NCBI GenBank assembly: GCA_004193205.1
Contig: RZUM01000008.1
Location: forward strand, 287,647 to 351,646
Direction of reading: 5' to 3'
DNA length: 64,000 nucleotides
From: Gordonia sediminis
GTDB taxonomy: Bacteria; Actinomycetota; Actinomycetes; Mycobacteriales; Mycobacteriaceae
Shown: one piece after another, positions 18,258 through 26,874 of the stretch
Position numbering within the stretch: position 1 is the first letter of the stretch
Layout of the letters: the number at the start of each line of letters is the position of its first letter
Translations under genes and position numbers: made by a program
The notes under the pieces: model-generated
What the model was told of the DNA's origin: nothing
Seen by the model: only the letters and a program-made list of their open reading frames with translations
The model's database searches: none

Positions 18258-18821
18258 TCAGGAGGCCGGCGAGGGCAGGATGTGTTCGGTGCGGGCGTCG
18301 GAGTCCCAGCGCCGCAGTGCGACGAACGTGCAGGACGTCTCGGTGGGTCCGAGTCCGTCGAGCGTCTGCAGCGCGATTCCGACGTCGACGGCGGTCAGGC
18401 GTCGCGCCAGGGTGATGTGTGCGGTCCACGCACCGGGCGCGACATGTCCGAACCTCCGTCCGCCGGCGTCGGGGTCGTCGGGGCTGGTCAACCCGGTGAC
18501 CAGGTGCGACACCTGACCGTGCAGCGACAGGAGTTCGGTGTTGGGGACGATGAGCCGCGCCAGCGTGTGGCGGGCACCGTGCCCGAACACCACGGGCGCG
18601 CCGATCGTGCACTCCAGCGGCAGGCGCCCGGCGGCCGGGAGCAGCGCCGTGTCGGCGGCGGCGGCGATCTTCGCGGCGGCCACCAGGGTGACATGGGGCC
18701 GGTTGGTCTTGGCGCGGGCCTGTCCTGCGCTGGTCAGGCCCGCGCCGGTGAGCGCCGACCACTGGTGCCGTATCCGGGAATCGGTGGCCTCGTCGGGTAG
18801 GAGCTCGATGGAATGTGCCAC
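18258..18821 (-). CDS. 2'-5' RNA ligase / 2H phosphoesterase family protein
   Basis: This protein of about 187 residues has the two HxT-phi motifs that define the 2H superfamily: HVTL near residue 44 and HITL near residue 137. They form the paired catalytic histidines of cyclic phosphodiesterases and LigT-like proteins. The GTG at 18821 (MAHSIELLPDEATD) matches the family's usual N-terminus; a frame extending to ATG 18866 exists. It lies downstream of the YczE-like gene on the same strand with a 51-nt gap. The substrate may be an RNA 2',3'-cyclic phosphate or a nucleotide; nothing here decides it. Confidence 0.75.
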   Translation of the reverse strand: MAHSIELLPDEATDSRIRHQWSALTGAGLTSAGQARAKTNRPHVTLVAAAKIAAAADTALLPAAGRLPLECTIGAPVVFGHGARHTLARLIVPNTELLSLHGQVSHLVTGLTSPDDPDAGGRRFGHVAPGAWTAHITLARRLTAVDVGIALQTLDGLGPTETSCTFVALRRWDSDARTEHILPSPAS

Positions 18822-18872
18822 GTGGTCAGTCAACCAGTGGTGCCAGGCGCACGGTGACCGGTTCACGGCATC

Positions 18873-19607
18873 TCACGGACATCCTTGTGTGCACGCAGCA
18901 GAAGGCTCTGCCGGCTCTGCCGGCTCTGCCGGTGGGAGGCGTTCGTGCGGCGACCGCAGATCGACCACCAGGTACTCGAGCATGATCTGGGTCAACGGTC
19001 CGACGGCCAGGGCGAATACGACCGTGCCGGGCCCGGCCGACGCGCCGAGCGCCACACCGCCCAGCAACACCGACACTTCGATCGCAGTGCGGACCGAGCG
19101 CACCGATCGGCCGGTACGCCGAACCAGGCCGGTCATCAGGCCGTCGCGCGGACCGGGACCCAGCTGCGCACCGACATACAGCGCGGTACCCAGCGCGCAG
19201 AGCACCACCCCGGCCAGCATGTAGGCGACGCGGGGGGCCAGCGCCTCCGGGGCGGGCAGCAACCACAGGCTCACGTCGGCCAGCGGACCGAGGAGCAGGG
19301 TGTTGGCGACGGTCCCGACTCCCGGCATCTGCCGCAGCGGAATCCAGGCCAGCAACACGCACACCGACGCCGCGGTCAGCACCATCCCCAGCGAGACCGG
19401 CACATGCCGCGCCACGCCGGAGTGGAAGACGTCCCACGGAGATGCGCCGACCGACCCCTCGATCATCAAAGCGATCGACAGCCCGTAGAGGGCGAGCCCG
19501 GCGACCAGGCGCAGCAGTCGTTCGGGCAGGCGTCCCGCGGTGAGCTGGGCGACGGGGCCCACACCGGTCAAGAGTTCGGCGCGGGGCGCACCGGCGACGC
19601 GGCTCAC
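18873..19607 (-). CDS. YczE/YyaS/YitT-like integral membrane protein
   Basis: This 244-residue protein has about five hydrophobic segments. The motif GASPWDVFHSGVA near residue 53 and the later GPGPRDGLMTGL are characteristic of the YczE group, whose function is mostly unassigned (one member is linked to antibiotic production control in Bacillus). The GTG start overlaps the stop of the YdhR-like gene by 4 nt (GTGA), so the two are translationally coupled. The C-terminus carries a short PAEPAEPAEPS repeat encoded by three 9-bp units and ends in a Cys-containing tail. Confidence 0.8.
   Translation of the reverse strand: MSRVAGAPRAELLTGVGPVAQLTAGRLPERLLRLVAGLALYGLSIALMIEGSVGASPWDVFHSGVARHVPVSLGMVLTAASVCVLLAWIPLRQMPGVGTVANTLLLGPLADVSLWLLPAPEALAPRVAYMLAGVVLCALGTALYVGAQLGPGPRDGLMTGLVRRTGRSVRSVRTAIEVSVLLGGVALGASAGPGTVVFALAVGPLTQIMLEYLVVDLRSPHERLPPAEPAEPAEPSAACTQGCP
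18905..18931. repeat. Three tandem copies of a 9-bp unit in the YczE-like C-terminus
   Basis: GCTCTGCCG occurs three times without interruption. Read on the minus strand it encodes the Pro-Ala-Glu tripeptide repeat near the end of the membrane protein. The unit is a multiple of three, so copy changes would stay in frame. Confidence 0.8.
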
Positions 19608-19963
19608 GTCGCTCCTCCCGCGACCGGCTCGGCCTCGGCCGGTACCCGCCGCAACAGGTTTCCCGCGCGGGTCAGTTCACTCAGCGGTATGTCCACGTCG
19701 AAGTAGCGGTACTCGACGCCGCCGATGCCGGGGTGACGGCACAGGGATGCCACCATGGGTCCGTCACCCCATCCGCGTGCGTTCGTCTCCGAATCGAAGA
19801 GGTAGAGGCCGCCGGCGACGCGGAGGTCGTCGTCGTAGAGCCACATCTTCCAGATCAGGCCGGGCAGTTCGGCGAGGTGTGTGGCCGCCTCCCGCATGGC
19901 GATCGCCTGATCGTGGTTGTCGCGCGGCAGTGCGCGCTCGTAGTTCACCTGGAGCAGCTTCAT
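19604..19963 (-). CDS. YdhR-like putative monooxygenase (dimeric alpha-beta barrel)
   Basis: This is a 119-residue protein of the YdhR/ABM-like fold: LLQVNYERALPRDN, then PGLIWKMWLYDDDLRVAGGLYLFDS, then GWGDGPMVA. Small proteins of this class dimerise and have been proposed to oxidise aromatic metabolites, but most members lack demonstrated activity. The ATG at 19963 follows AAAGGA by 7 nt. Translation is coupled to the downstream membrane protein by GTGA. It belongs to the same-strand series headed by the LAL regulator, separated from the VOC gene by 147 nt in which I see no further gene. Confidence 0.72.
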   Translation of the reverse strand: MKLLQVNYERALPRDNHDQAIAMREAATHLAELPGLIWKMWLYDDDLRVAGGLYLFDSETNARGWGDGPMVASLCRHPGIGGVEYRYFDVDIPLSELTRAGNLLRRVPAEAEPVAGGAT

Positions 19964-20110
19964 CAGAGAAATCCTTTCGGGCAGTGTGTCTTTCGGGGAT
20001 GTTCAGCGAAGGTTCAGCAGAATGTGGGGTGCGGTGGGCCGGCTGCGGGCGCGCACCATCGACCCACCGGCGGTCGCCATGGCGGAGCGCCGGTGGTGAG
20101 ATGGGGACCC

Positions 20111-20527
20111 TCAGAGGTAGGCGAGCAGTTCCAGCGGGATGCCGTCGGGGTCGCGGAACACCAGTGCCGCCATGCCGAAGTCGGGGAGTTCGGAGATGCC
20201 GCCGTGGGTGACACCGCCGGCGGTGAGCCATTCGGCCCAGGCATGCAGATCCGGCAGCGAGTTCACCACCAGCCCAACATGATCGAGTCCGGTGCGCTTC
20301 TCGGAGAAGGCGGCGAAGTCCTGGCCGTCGTGCCGGTGGATCGCCCACCACACCCGGCGGTCGGGGTCGGCGAGCACGATGCCCTCACCCCCCTCGTGGG
20401 GCACCGTGATGACGTGTTCGAGGCCGAGGACCCGCTCGTAGAACTCTTGGGACCGCCGCATGTCGGTCACGGTGATTGCCACGTGGGCGATGCTGTGCAG
20501 GGCGGGCGGTGAGGTGGGTTCCGTCAT
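20111..20527 (-). CDS. VOC (glyoxalase/bleomycin resistance/dioxygenase) family protein
   Basis: This 138-residue single-domain protein has paired beta-alpha-beta-beta-beta modules. The first contains SIAHVAITVTDMRRSQEFYERVLGL; the second contains GLDHVGLVVNSLPDLHAWAEWL and ends FRDPDGIPLELLAYL. Candidate metal ligands are the His in IAHVAI, the His in LDHVGL and the Glu in PLELL. This pattern is shared by glyoxalase I-like and extradiol dioxygenase-like proteins. ATG 20527 follows AAGGAG. A triplicated 15-bp element sits just upstream. The substrate is unknown; its neighbours suggest metabolism or detoxification of a small reactive compound. Confidence 0.8.
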   Translation of the reverse strand: MTEPTSPPALHSIAHVAITVTDMRRSQEFYERVLGLEHVITVPHEGGEGIVLADPDRRVWWAIHRHDGQDFAAFSEKRTGLDHVGLVVNSLPDLHAWAEWLTAGGVTHGGISELPDFGMAALVFRDPDGIPLELLAYL

Positions 20528-20540
20528 CTGGTGACTCCTT

Positions 20541-20585
20541 GTCTCCAGGCCGATTGTGTCCAGGCCGATTGTCTCCGGGCCGACC
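20541..20585. repeat. Three imperfect 15-bp tandem repeats upstream of the VOC gene
   Basis: The unit GTCTCCAGGCCGATT is followed by GTGTCCAGGCCGATT and GTCTCCGGGCCGACC, lying 14-58 nt upstream of the minus-strand VOC start. Phased copies in a leader could be regulator binding sites. Confidence 0.75.
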
Positions 20586-20641
20586 GGGCCGATACGACAC
20601 CAATGCTGCCGCATCCGCCCGGCCGCCGCGGGGCATCGTGC

Positions 20642-21133
20642 TCAGCCGATCTTCCGGGCCTCGACGACGAGGGATCCGTCGGCGAAATTCACGGTGCCGG
20701 AATGGGCCACGATGGTGGTGTTGAGATGGGCGAGCGCCGGATGCGCGGTCTCGAAGGTCGCCGCCACGTGGATCGTGTACGGCTCGGTCGGCCACGCGAA
20801 CCCGGGGCGGACGATGTCCGCCGGCGTGGGGGCCGTGACGCCGGCCGGCGGCTCGAGGTAGCCGTGCAGCTCGACGGCGACCACCTTGTCGTCGAGGGTG
20901 ACGACCTCGTGGGCGGTGACGATCCCGGCACCGTCGTGTCGGATCCGGAAGTAGTCGAGCCCGACCAGGTCGGCGCCGGCGAGTTCACCGAGGGTGATCT
21001 TGCCGCCGAAGTGGCCGTCGAGGCGGAACCCGTCGGCGACGGGGCCGATCGGGACGATCTCGGTGAAGTGGCCCTCGAAGCGGTACACCGGCTCGGTGGT
21101 GGCGGACTTCTGGTTGGCGAGGGTTGCGGTCAT
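20642..21133 (-). CDS. DUF3237 family protein
   Basis: This 163-residue protein matches the DUF3237 pattern: an early GPVADGFRLDGHFGGKITLGELAGA segment, then LDYFRIRHDGAGIVTAHEVV and a closing VVEARKIG. The family forms a beta-rich fold of unproved function and is often found beside aromatic catabolism or polyketide-type genes. ATG 21133 follows AGGAGA. It lies 40 nt downstream of the diiron-type MBL gene and 114 nt upstream of the VOC gene on the same strand. There is no signal peptide, so it is probably cytosolic. Confidence 0.7.
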   Translation of the reverse strand: MTATLANQKSATTEPVYRFEGHFTEIVPIGPVADGFRLDGHFGGKITLGELAGADLVGLDYFRIRHDGAGIVTAHEVVTLDDKVVAVELHGYLEPPAGVTAPTPADIVRPGFAWPTEPYTIHVAATFETAHPALAHLNTTIVAHSGTVNFADGSLVVEARKIG

Positions 21134-21173
21134 GATGTGTCTCCTGTTCTGGGTTTCTGGTGAGGTGAAAGGG

Positions 21174-21998
21174 TTATCCGACTGCGGCGGGCGTGAACTG
21201 CGCCAGCAGGGTCTCGAGTTGTTCCTGGGTCAGACCTGGGGCGGGTTCGGCAGATTGCGCGGCGATCACCGCGTCGAGGCTGTCGGCGATGCGTCGGCGC
21301 ACCGGCGGCAGATGCGAGGAGAGCAGCGCGCTCGGTTCGAACTGCCGTACCTCCTCCACGTGGTCGGCCAGCCGGGCCCGGTCGGTGTCGACGACCCACG
21401 GGCTGTCCACGGTCGCCCAGGTGATCTGGGCCGACCGCAATGTGTACGCGTCGACGTCGTCGGCCGAACGCGCGCTGACGAAATCGCCCGGCAGCGGTGC
21501 GCCGAAGCAGTCCGAGGCGACGTAGGCGCCGGTCTTCTGGTCGAGGAACCCGAGGGTGCCCGGGCTGTCGAACAGCGGCGGACGCACCGCGTACAGGGCC
21601 CGGTCACCGACGTCGACGACGTCGCCGGGGTTCACGATCCGGGTGCGTTCCGGCGGTAGCCAGCCGTCCGGGGCGGCCCGGCCGAACGTCATAAAGGTGC
21701 CGAGAACTGTTGCCCGCGGAGCCATCTCGAGGAGCCGCGGGAGGGCGCCGGTGTGGTCGCGGTCCTCGTGGGTGAGCCAGATCCACCGCAGATCCGCCGG
21801 ATCGATGAGATCGCCGAGCGCGTCGAGGAAGTCGTCGTCGAGGATCTCCACCCCGGAGTCCACCAGGACCGGCTCCGCGGAACGGAGGAGAAAGGCGTTC
21901 ATCGGGATAGTGCCGAGCCCGGGGACCGGCCAGTAGGTAGGGATGACGTGGGTGTCGGGGAGAGCGGCGAATGTGTCTCCCACCCAAGGTTGTTGCAT
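21174..21998 (-). CDS. Metallo-beta-lactamase-fold protein of the flavodiiron/ODP type
   Basis: This 274-residue protein lacks a flavodoxin domain but has the metal-site layout of flavodiiron cores. The first motif is HEDRDH in WLTHEDRDHTGALP (family form HxExDH), a further Asp is seen in ASDCFGA, and a late His in LLSSHLPPV. Flavodiiron relatives reduce oxygen or nitric oxide, and ODP members bind oxygen. Redox function here is inference. ATG 21998 is preferred over an upstream frame. The gene is the first structural gene after the LAL regulator, which ends 142 nt upstream on the same strand. Confidence 0.75.
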   Translation of the reverse strand: MQQPWVGDTFAALPDTHVIPTYWPVPGLGTIPMNAFLLRSAEPVLVDSGVEILDDDFLDALGDLIDPADLRWIWLTHEDRDHTGALPRLLEMAPRATVLGTFMTFGRAAPDGWLPPERTRIVNPGDVVDVGDRALYAVRPPLFDSPGTLGFLDQKTGAYVASDCFGAPLPGDFVSARSADDVDAYTLRSAQITWATVDSPWVVDTDRARLADHVEEVRQFEPSALLSSHLPPVRRRIADSLDAVIAAQSAEPAPGLTQEQLETLLAQFTPAAVG

Positions 21999-22140
21999 GC
22001 TCGCCTGCTTTCGTCGATGTCGGGGACCATCCCCGACACCCACGAGGCTGCCGTGTGCGCGGTATGGGGTTAGCCGCGCCGAGCACCCAGTTAACGCCCG
22101 GGCGCCACCCACGTTGCGCGACCGGGGGATCGGACGCCGA

Positions 22141-25008
22141 TCAGGCCAGTCCGAGCCGCTCGGCGAACAGCGCCAGCTCCCGGCGGTCGGCGAGCCCGGT
22201 CTTGGTGAGCAGGTTGCTCACATGACGTTCGACGGTGCGCGGCGACAGCACCAACCGGTCGGCGATGTCGGCGTTCGGCAACCGCAGCGCGATCAGCAGC
22301 AGCACGTCGACCTCGCGACTGGTCACGCCGAGCTCCAACAGCTGTTCGGGGACTTGGCTGATGCCGCGACCCCGCCGCGGCACCGGTGCGCCGAGTTGTT
22401 TGAGCACCCGCCGGCAGTCGGTGGCGAGCGGGTCGTGATGGTGTTCGGAGAACCAGCGCACGGCCTCCTGGGCCCAGATCTCCGGCGAACCCCACCCGTC
22501 GGCGCGGGCCCGCGGCAGCGCCGTCCACCGCGAGAGGTGCACGAGCCAGTCGATGCTCTCGTAGCCGCGCAGGGTTGTCTCGGCCTCGGCGAAGCCGGTG
22601 GTCGCGGTGTCGCGGTCACCGACGCGCCCGGCCCGGACAGCGACGGCGGCGGCGAGCAGGGCCCGGTTGGACCGGGTGTCGGCGCCTGCGGTGCCGCGGA
22701 CGCGTTCCTCGTCGGCGGTGGTCAGCGTCGCCTCGGTGGACCGCAGCAGCGCCCACAGTCCCCAGTGCGGGAAGTGATGTCCGGGGAGGTCGGCCAGCAG
22801 GTCGGCCGCGGTGTCGAGGTGGGTCAGTGCCGCGGCACGATCCGCACCGAACAGCGCACGGATGCCACGCACGCGACCGGCGATACCCGCCTCGATCGCG
22901 AGCGCCTCGGAACCTGCGGCCGCCTGGGCACGGGCGATCGCCGCCTCCATCGCGGGGTCGTCGCGCTCATGGGCGTAGGTGCGTGCGGTGGTCAGCCAGG
23001 CCCAACCCAGCACCGGCGAGCCGATCCGGGCGGCCAGGTCGATCGCCCGATCGGCCGAGCGGCGCGCCGGCAGGGTCTCCGACCGAGCGGCATACGCCTC
23101 GGCGAGATGGAAGTCGGCATGTGCGATGGTGTGCGGATCGCCGATCTCCAGTGCGAGGGTGCGGGCGGCCTCGAGGCGGTCCACGCGCAGATTGTCGAAA
23201 AGGTCGATGGTGCCGAGTTCATGGAGTGCGCGGGCCCGCGCGTGCGGGTCGCCGGCGGACTCCGCGACCGCCAGCGCTTGTTCGAACCACGCGGCACCCC
23301 GCGCCACGTCGAAGGTCCGGCCGGCGCGGCCGAGGATGTCGAGGGCCTCGCAGCGCAGGTCGGGGGCGAGTGTCGCATCCTCGGCCACCGGACTGGCGAG
23401 GGTCATGGCACCGGTGAGGTCGCCGCGACCGAGCCGGATGAGTGCCGCGAGTACGTCGCGGGCGGGATCGCGAGAACCGGACCGTTCCGGCAGGTATCGC
23501 AGGTCGGCCTCCGCTTGGTCGAGGTCACCGGCGGCGATGGCGGCCCGGACCAGCGCCACCCGGATGCGGTGGACCGCCGCGTCGTCGTCGGGGAGAGATC
23601 CGAGGATGGGCTCGGCAGCCTCCCGGACTCCGCGGTGATCGCCGCGCCGGCCCTGGACCTCGGCCAGTGCGACGGCGGCTGCGGGCAGGGGGAGCAGCGG
23701 GCGCAGGCTGCGCACCGCCGGCCCGAGCGCGCCGCGGTCCGCGGCCGCCAGCCCGATGTGCAAGAGCACCTCGCGCCAGGTGCCGATGTCGCCGGCGTCC
23801 TCGGCCAGCGCGAGAGCCAGATCGCCGTGCCCGGCCGCCCCGTCGGGGGAGTCACGCAGCAAGTCGAGGGCCACGTGCGCGAGTGCGCGGCGCTCGGGTG
23901 CGAGCAGTCCTCGGACGACCTCGTCACGCGTGAGGGCATGACGGAAACGCAGGCCACCGCCGTGGTCGTCGTCGACGATCAGGCCCGCGTCGGCGGCCTC
24001 CCGCAATCCCGCCGCCACCGCGCGCTCGTCCAGTGACGTCATCGCACCGAGGAACCGCCAATCGAACTCGTGGCCGAGGACCGCGGCGGCCTGCACGATC
24101 GCGCGAGCGTCGGGGCTCAGGGCGGCGAGCCGGCGATGCACCGACGCCGCGACGGTGGGTGGCGCGATGGTGCGCAGCCGGGGGCCGTCGACCACCCATC
24201 GGGCAGCGGTGTCGGCGTTCGTGGCGGGCTCGCGGACCAGGACACCGGAGCGCATCAGACCGGCCAGGAGTTCCTCGACGGCGAACGGGCTGCCCGCGGC
24301 GCGCGATCGGACGAAATCCAGAAGTGCGGGGTCGACGGCGTCGACGCGCAGACAGTCGCAGACCATCGCCGTGACCGCCTCCGCCGCCAGCGGTGGCACG
24401 TTGCGGGCGACGATGACCCGACGATCGAGGAGCCGTTCGAGGGCGGGCGCGAGATCGGCGGTGCGCGAGCTCAGCAGGAGCCGGGCGCCGTGCGCGGCCC
24501 GGTTGTCCGCCAGATATCCGAGGGCCGCGAGTTCGTCGGGGTCCGACCACTGCAGATCGTCGAGGACGAGGAGGACGCTCACGCGGCGGGACGCGGCGCG
24601 TAGGAACCGGATCAGCTCCTCGGCGAGGCCGACCGGCGAATCCGGCGTCAGGGTCAGCGCGCGCAGCGCCGACTGCCAGGTCACCCAGAGCTGGTCGCCG
24701 GGTTGACATCCGGATTCGATGTCGAATCGGCCGATGGCCTCCTTCAGGCTGCGGTAGCCCTCGGTCGCCTCGCCGTCGACGGCGCGGCCCTCGAGCACCC
24801 AGAGTCCCGCCGCCCGCGCGTGCTCGACGGCGTATGCCAGCAGTCTGGACTTACCCATTCCCGCGTCGGCCAGCAGCAGAAGTGGCGGTCCACCGGTCGA
24901 GCCGGACCCGACGCGGGTCCCGATGTCGGCGAGCAAGTCGTCGCGGCCGACGATGTGCTCGGCGACCAGCAGGCCGGATGGCAGCCGATCGGCGGGAACG
25001 GAGTCCAC
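22141..25008 (-). CDS. LAL-type transcriptional regulator (AAA ATPase plus C-terminal LuxR HTH)
   Basis: This regulator has about 955 residues. Near residue 50 lies Walker A ADAGMGKSRLL and later Walker B VSVLLVLDDLQW, forming a MalT-like AAA ATPase. The long middle is helical repeat. The last 65 residues are a LuxR HTH (GVTSREVDVLLLIALRLPNA then LSPRTVERHVSNLLTKTGL). Such LAL proteins bind an inducer and ATP and activate nearby genes. The start is uncertain: GTG 25008 has GGGGAG 7 nt upstream, while the frame stays open to 25173. It is divergent from rpsA. The same-strand genes from 21998 down to 18258 are its likely targets. Confidence 0.85.
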   Translation of the reverse strand: MDSVPADRLPSGLLVAEHIVGRDDLLADIGTRVGSGSTGGPPLLLLADAGMGKSRLLAYAVEHARAAGLWVLEGRAVDGEATEGYRSLKEAIGRFDIESGCQPGDQLWVTWQSALRALTLTPDSPVGLAEELIRFLRAASRRVSVLLVLDDLQWSDPDELAALGYLADNRAAHGARLLLSSRTADLAPALERLLDRRVIVARNVPPLAAEAVTAMVCDCLRVDAVDPALLDFVRSRAAGSPFAVEELLAGLMRSGVLVREPATNADTAARWVVDGPRLRTIAPPTVAASVHRRLAALSPDARAIVQAAAVLGHEFDWRFLGAMTSLDERAVAAGLREAADAGLIVDDDHGGGLRFRHALTRDEVVRGLLAPERRALAHVALDLLRDSPDGAAGHGDLALALAEDAGDIGTWREVLLHIGLAAADRGALGPAVRSLRPLLPLPAAAVALAEVQGRRGDHRGVREAAEPILGSLPDDDAAVHRIRVALVRAAIAAGDLDQAEADLRYLPERSGSRDPARDVLAALIRLGRGDLTGAMTLASPVAEDATLAPDLRCEALDILGRAGRTFDVARGAAWFEQALAVAESAGDPHARARALHELGTIDLFDNLRVDRLEAARTLALEIGDPHTIAHADFHLAEAYAARSETLPARRSADRAIDLAARIGSPVLGWAWLTTARTYAHERDDPAMEAAIARAQAAAGSEALAIEAGIAGRVRGIRALFGADRAAALTHLDTAADLLADLPGHHFPHWGLWALLRSTEATLTTADEERVRGTAGADTRSNRALLAAAVAVRAGRVGDRDTATTGFAEAETTLRGYESIDWLVHLSRWTALPRARADGWGSPEIWAQEAVRWFSEHHHDPLATDCRRVLKQLGAPVPRRGRGISQVPEQLLELGVTSREVDVLLLIALRLPNADIADRLVLSPRTVERHVSNLLTKTGLADRRELALFAERLGLA

Positions 25009-25237
25009 CGGAACGCTCCCCACCTCGTGAATCGTGTCACATGCCCCGGGTCTCGACAACGCGAACAGGCGGTTGAGTGAACGGGCATTTGCCCAGGACA
25101 ACACGACTGGCGTAACCTTGCACGCGCGCATGCGTTGTTTGCGCGCGCAGTCGTCGTGCCCGGGAATCGTCATCCGATCGCGGGAAGCGGCAACCGAAAC
25201 TGTACCTACTACATACCTGTCCGGAGCAACTCAACAT
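25009..25237 (+). promoter_or_regulatory. rpsA promoter and leader region, divergent from LAL regulator
   Basis: The 229-bp gap contains a TAACCT (25113-25118) that fits a -10, followed by a GC-alternating inverted repeat (GCGCGC at 25124-25129 and 25141-25146) and a long leader. S1 genes are often autoregulated through their leaders. I identified no conserved leader motif, so the regulatory reading is tentative. Confidence 0.35.
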
Positions 25238-26707
25238 ATGTCGTCCCCCACGATCGCCTCGCCGCAAGTAGCCGTCAATGACATCGGCTCGGCTGAGGAC
25301 TTCCTCGCCGCCATCGACTCCACGATCAAGTACTTCAACGATGGCGACATCGTCGAAGGCACCATCGTCAAGGTCGACCGCGACGAGGTCCTGCTCGACA
25401 TCGGTTACAAGACCGAAGGCGTCATCCCGTCCCGCGAACTGTCGATCAAGCACGACGTCGACCCCTCTGAGGTCGTCAACGTCGGTGACGAGGTCGAGGC
25501 ACTGGTCCTCACCAAGGAGGACAAGGAAGGCCGCCTGATCCTGTCCAAGAAGCGTGCTCAGTACGAGCGCGCCTGGGGCACCATCGAGGAGCTCAAGGAG
25601 AAGGACGAGGCCGTCAAGGGCACCGTCATCGAGGTCGTCAAGGGCGGCCTGATCCTGGACATCGGCCTGCGTGGCTTCCTCCCGGCGTCGCTGGTGGAGA
25701 TGCGCCGCGTCCGCGATCTGCAGCCGTACATCGGCAAGGAGATCGAGGCCAAGATCATCGAGCTCGACAAGAACCGCAACAACGTGGTGCTGTCGCGTCG
25801 CGCCTGGCTGGAGCAGACCCAGTCCGAGGTGCGCAGCGAGTTCCTGCACCAGCTGCAGAAGGGCCAGGTCCGCAAGGGCGTCGTGTCCTCGATCGTCAAC
25901 TTCGGCGCGTTCGTCGATCTCGGCGGCGTCGACGGTCTGGTGCACGTCTCCGAGCTGTCCTGGAAGCACATCGATCATCCGTCCGAGGTTGTCGCCGTGG
26001 GCGACGAGGTCACTGTCGAGGTTCTCGACGTCGATCTGGACCGCGAGCGTGTGTCGCTGTCGCTCAAGGCCACCCAGGAAGATCCGTGGCGTCAGTTCGC
26101 CCGCACCCACGCGATCGGTCAGATCGTGCCGGGCAAGGTCACCAAGCTGGTGCCGTTCGGTGCGTTCGTCCGTGTCGACGAGGGCATCGAGGGCCTGGTG
26201 CACATCTCCGAGCTGGCCGAGCGCCACGTCGAGGTGCCGGATCAGGTCGTCTCGGTCGGCGACGACGCGATGGTCAAGGTCATCGACATCGACCTCGAGC
26301 GTCGCCGGATCTCGTTGAGCCTCAAGCAGGCCAACGAGGACTACACCGAGGAGTTCGACCCGTCGAAGTACGGCATGGCCGACAGCTACGACGAGCAGGG
26401 CAACTACATCTTCCCCGAGGGCTTCGACGCCGAGACCAACGAGTGGCTCGAGGGCTTCGAGCAGCAGCGTGAGGCATGGGAGGCCCGGTACGCCGAGGCC
26501 GAGCGTCGCCACAAGATGCACACCGCTCAGATGGAGAAGTTCGCCGCTGCCGCTGCCGAGGCCGAGAACGCCCCGTCGGATTACTCGTCGGCGTCGGAGG
26601 GCCGCAGCTCGTCCTCGTCGAGCTCGAGCGGTTCGTCGGCCGGCGGCTCGCTCGCCAGCGATGAGCAGCTCGCCGCACTGCGCGAGAAGTTGTCGGGCGG
26701 CGCCTGA
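25238..26707 (+). CDS. rpsA: 30S ribosomal protein S1
   Basis: This 489-residue protein promotes mRNA binding to the 30S subunit. It contains four S1 OB-fold repeats, roughly residues 35-105, 120-190, 205-280 and 290-365, with recurring cores such as VEGTIVKVDRDEVLLDIG and FGAFVDLGGVDGLVHVSEL. The C-terminus is acidic and then strongly Ser-rich (eight consecutive serines in RSSSSSSSSG) before SDEQLAALREKLSGGA, which matches the mycobacterial end. ATG 25238 gives the standard N-terminus MSSPTIASPQVAVNDIG; a much longer open frame upstream is rejected. It is followed by a strong terminator. Confidence 0.96.
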   Translation: MSSPTIASPQVAVNDIGSAEDFLAAIDSTIKYFNDGDIVEGTIVKVDRDEVLLDIGYKTEGVIPSRELSIKHDVDPSEVVNVGDEVEALVLTKEDKEGRLILSKKRAQYERAWGTIEELKEKDEAVKGTVIEVVKGGLILDIGLRGFLPASLVEMRRVRDLQPYIGKEIEAKIIELDKNRNNVVLSRRAWLEQTQSEVRSEFLHQLQKGQVRKGVVSSIVNFGAFVDLGGVDGLVHVSELSWKHIDHPSEVVAVGDEVTVEVLDVDLDRERVSLSLKATQEDPWRQFARTHAIGQIVPGKVTKLVPFGAFVRVDEGIEGLVHISELAERHVEVPDQVVSVGDDAMVKVIDIDLERRRISLSLKQANEDYTEEFDPSKYGMADSYDEQGNYIFPEGFDAETNEWLEGFEQQREAWEARYAEAERRHKMHTAQMEKFAAAAAEAENAPSDYSSASEGRSSSSSSSSGSSAGGSLASDEQLAALREKLSGGA

Positions 26708-26722
26708 CAGCTCTGAACGGTC

Positions 26723-26755
26723 GAAGGGCCTCTCCCGGTTCGGGAGGGGCCCTTC
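26723..26755 (+). terminator. rpsA terminator
   Basis: A 15-bp stem, with one T-G pair, and a 3-nt loop begins 15 nt after the rpsA stop. Arms are 26723-26737 and 26741-26755. The 3' side is followed by GTCGTCG without a U-run. Confidence 0.8.
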
Positions 26756-26787
26756 GTCGTCGTGCGCGGTGTCGCCGCTGCTTGGTG

Positions 26788-26823
26788 TCGTTCTCGCTGC
26801 ATCGATCGATGCAGCGAGAACGA
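26788..26823. repeat. 36-bp perfect palindrome upstream of coaE
   Basis: The two 18-base halves (26788-26805 and 26806-26823) are exact reverse complements with no spacer. It lies 32 nt after the rpsA terminator and 51 nt before the coaE start. It could be a second terminator, a dimeric operator or a cruciform. Confidence 0.85.
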
Positions 26824-26874
26824 AACGGGGGAGCGGGAGGCCTGGCGGGGATGTCATTTGCAAGACTGGTGGGC

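Noticed and set aside
25037-26863. 608-codon frame antisense to rpsA
   Set aside because: It is a shadow of rpsA and runs through its terminator and the palindrome.
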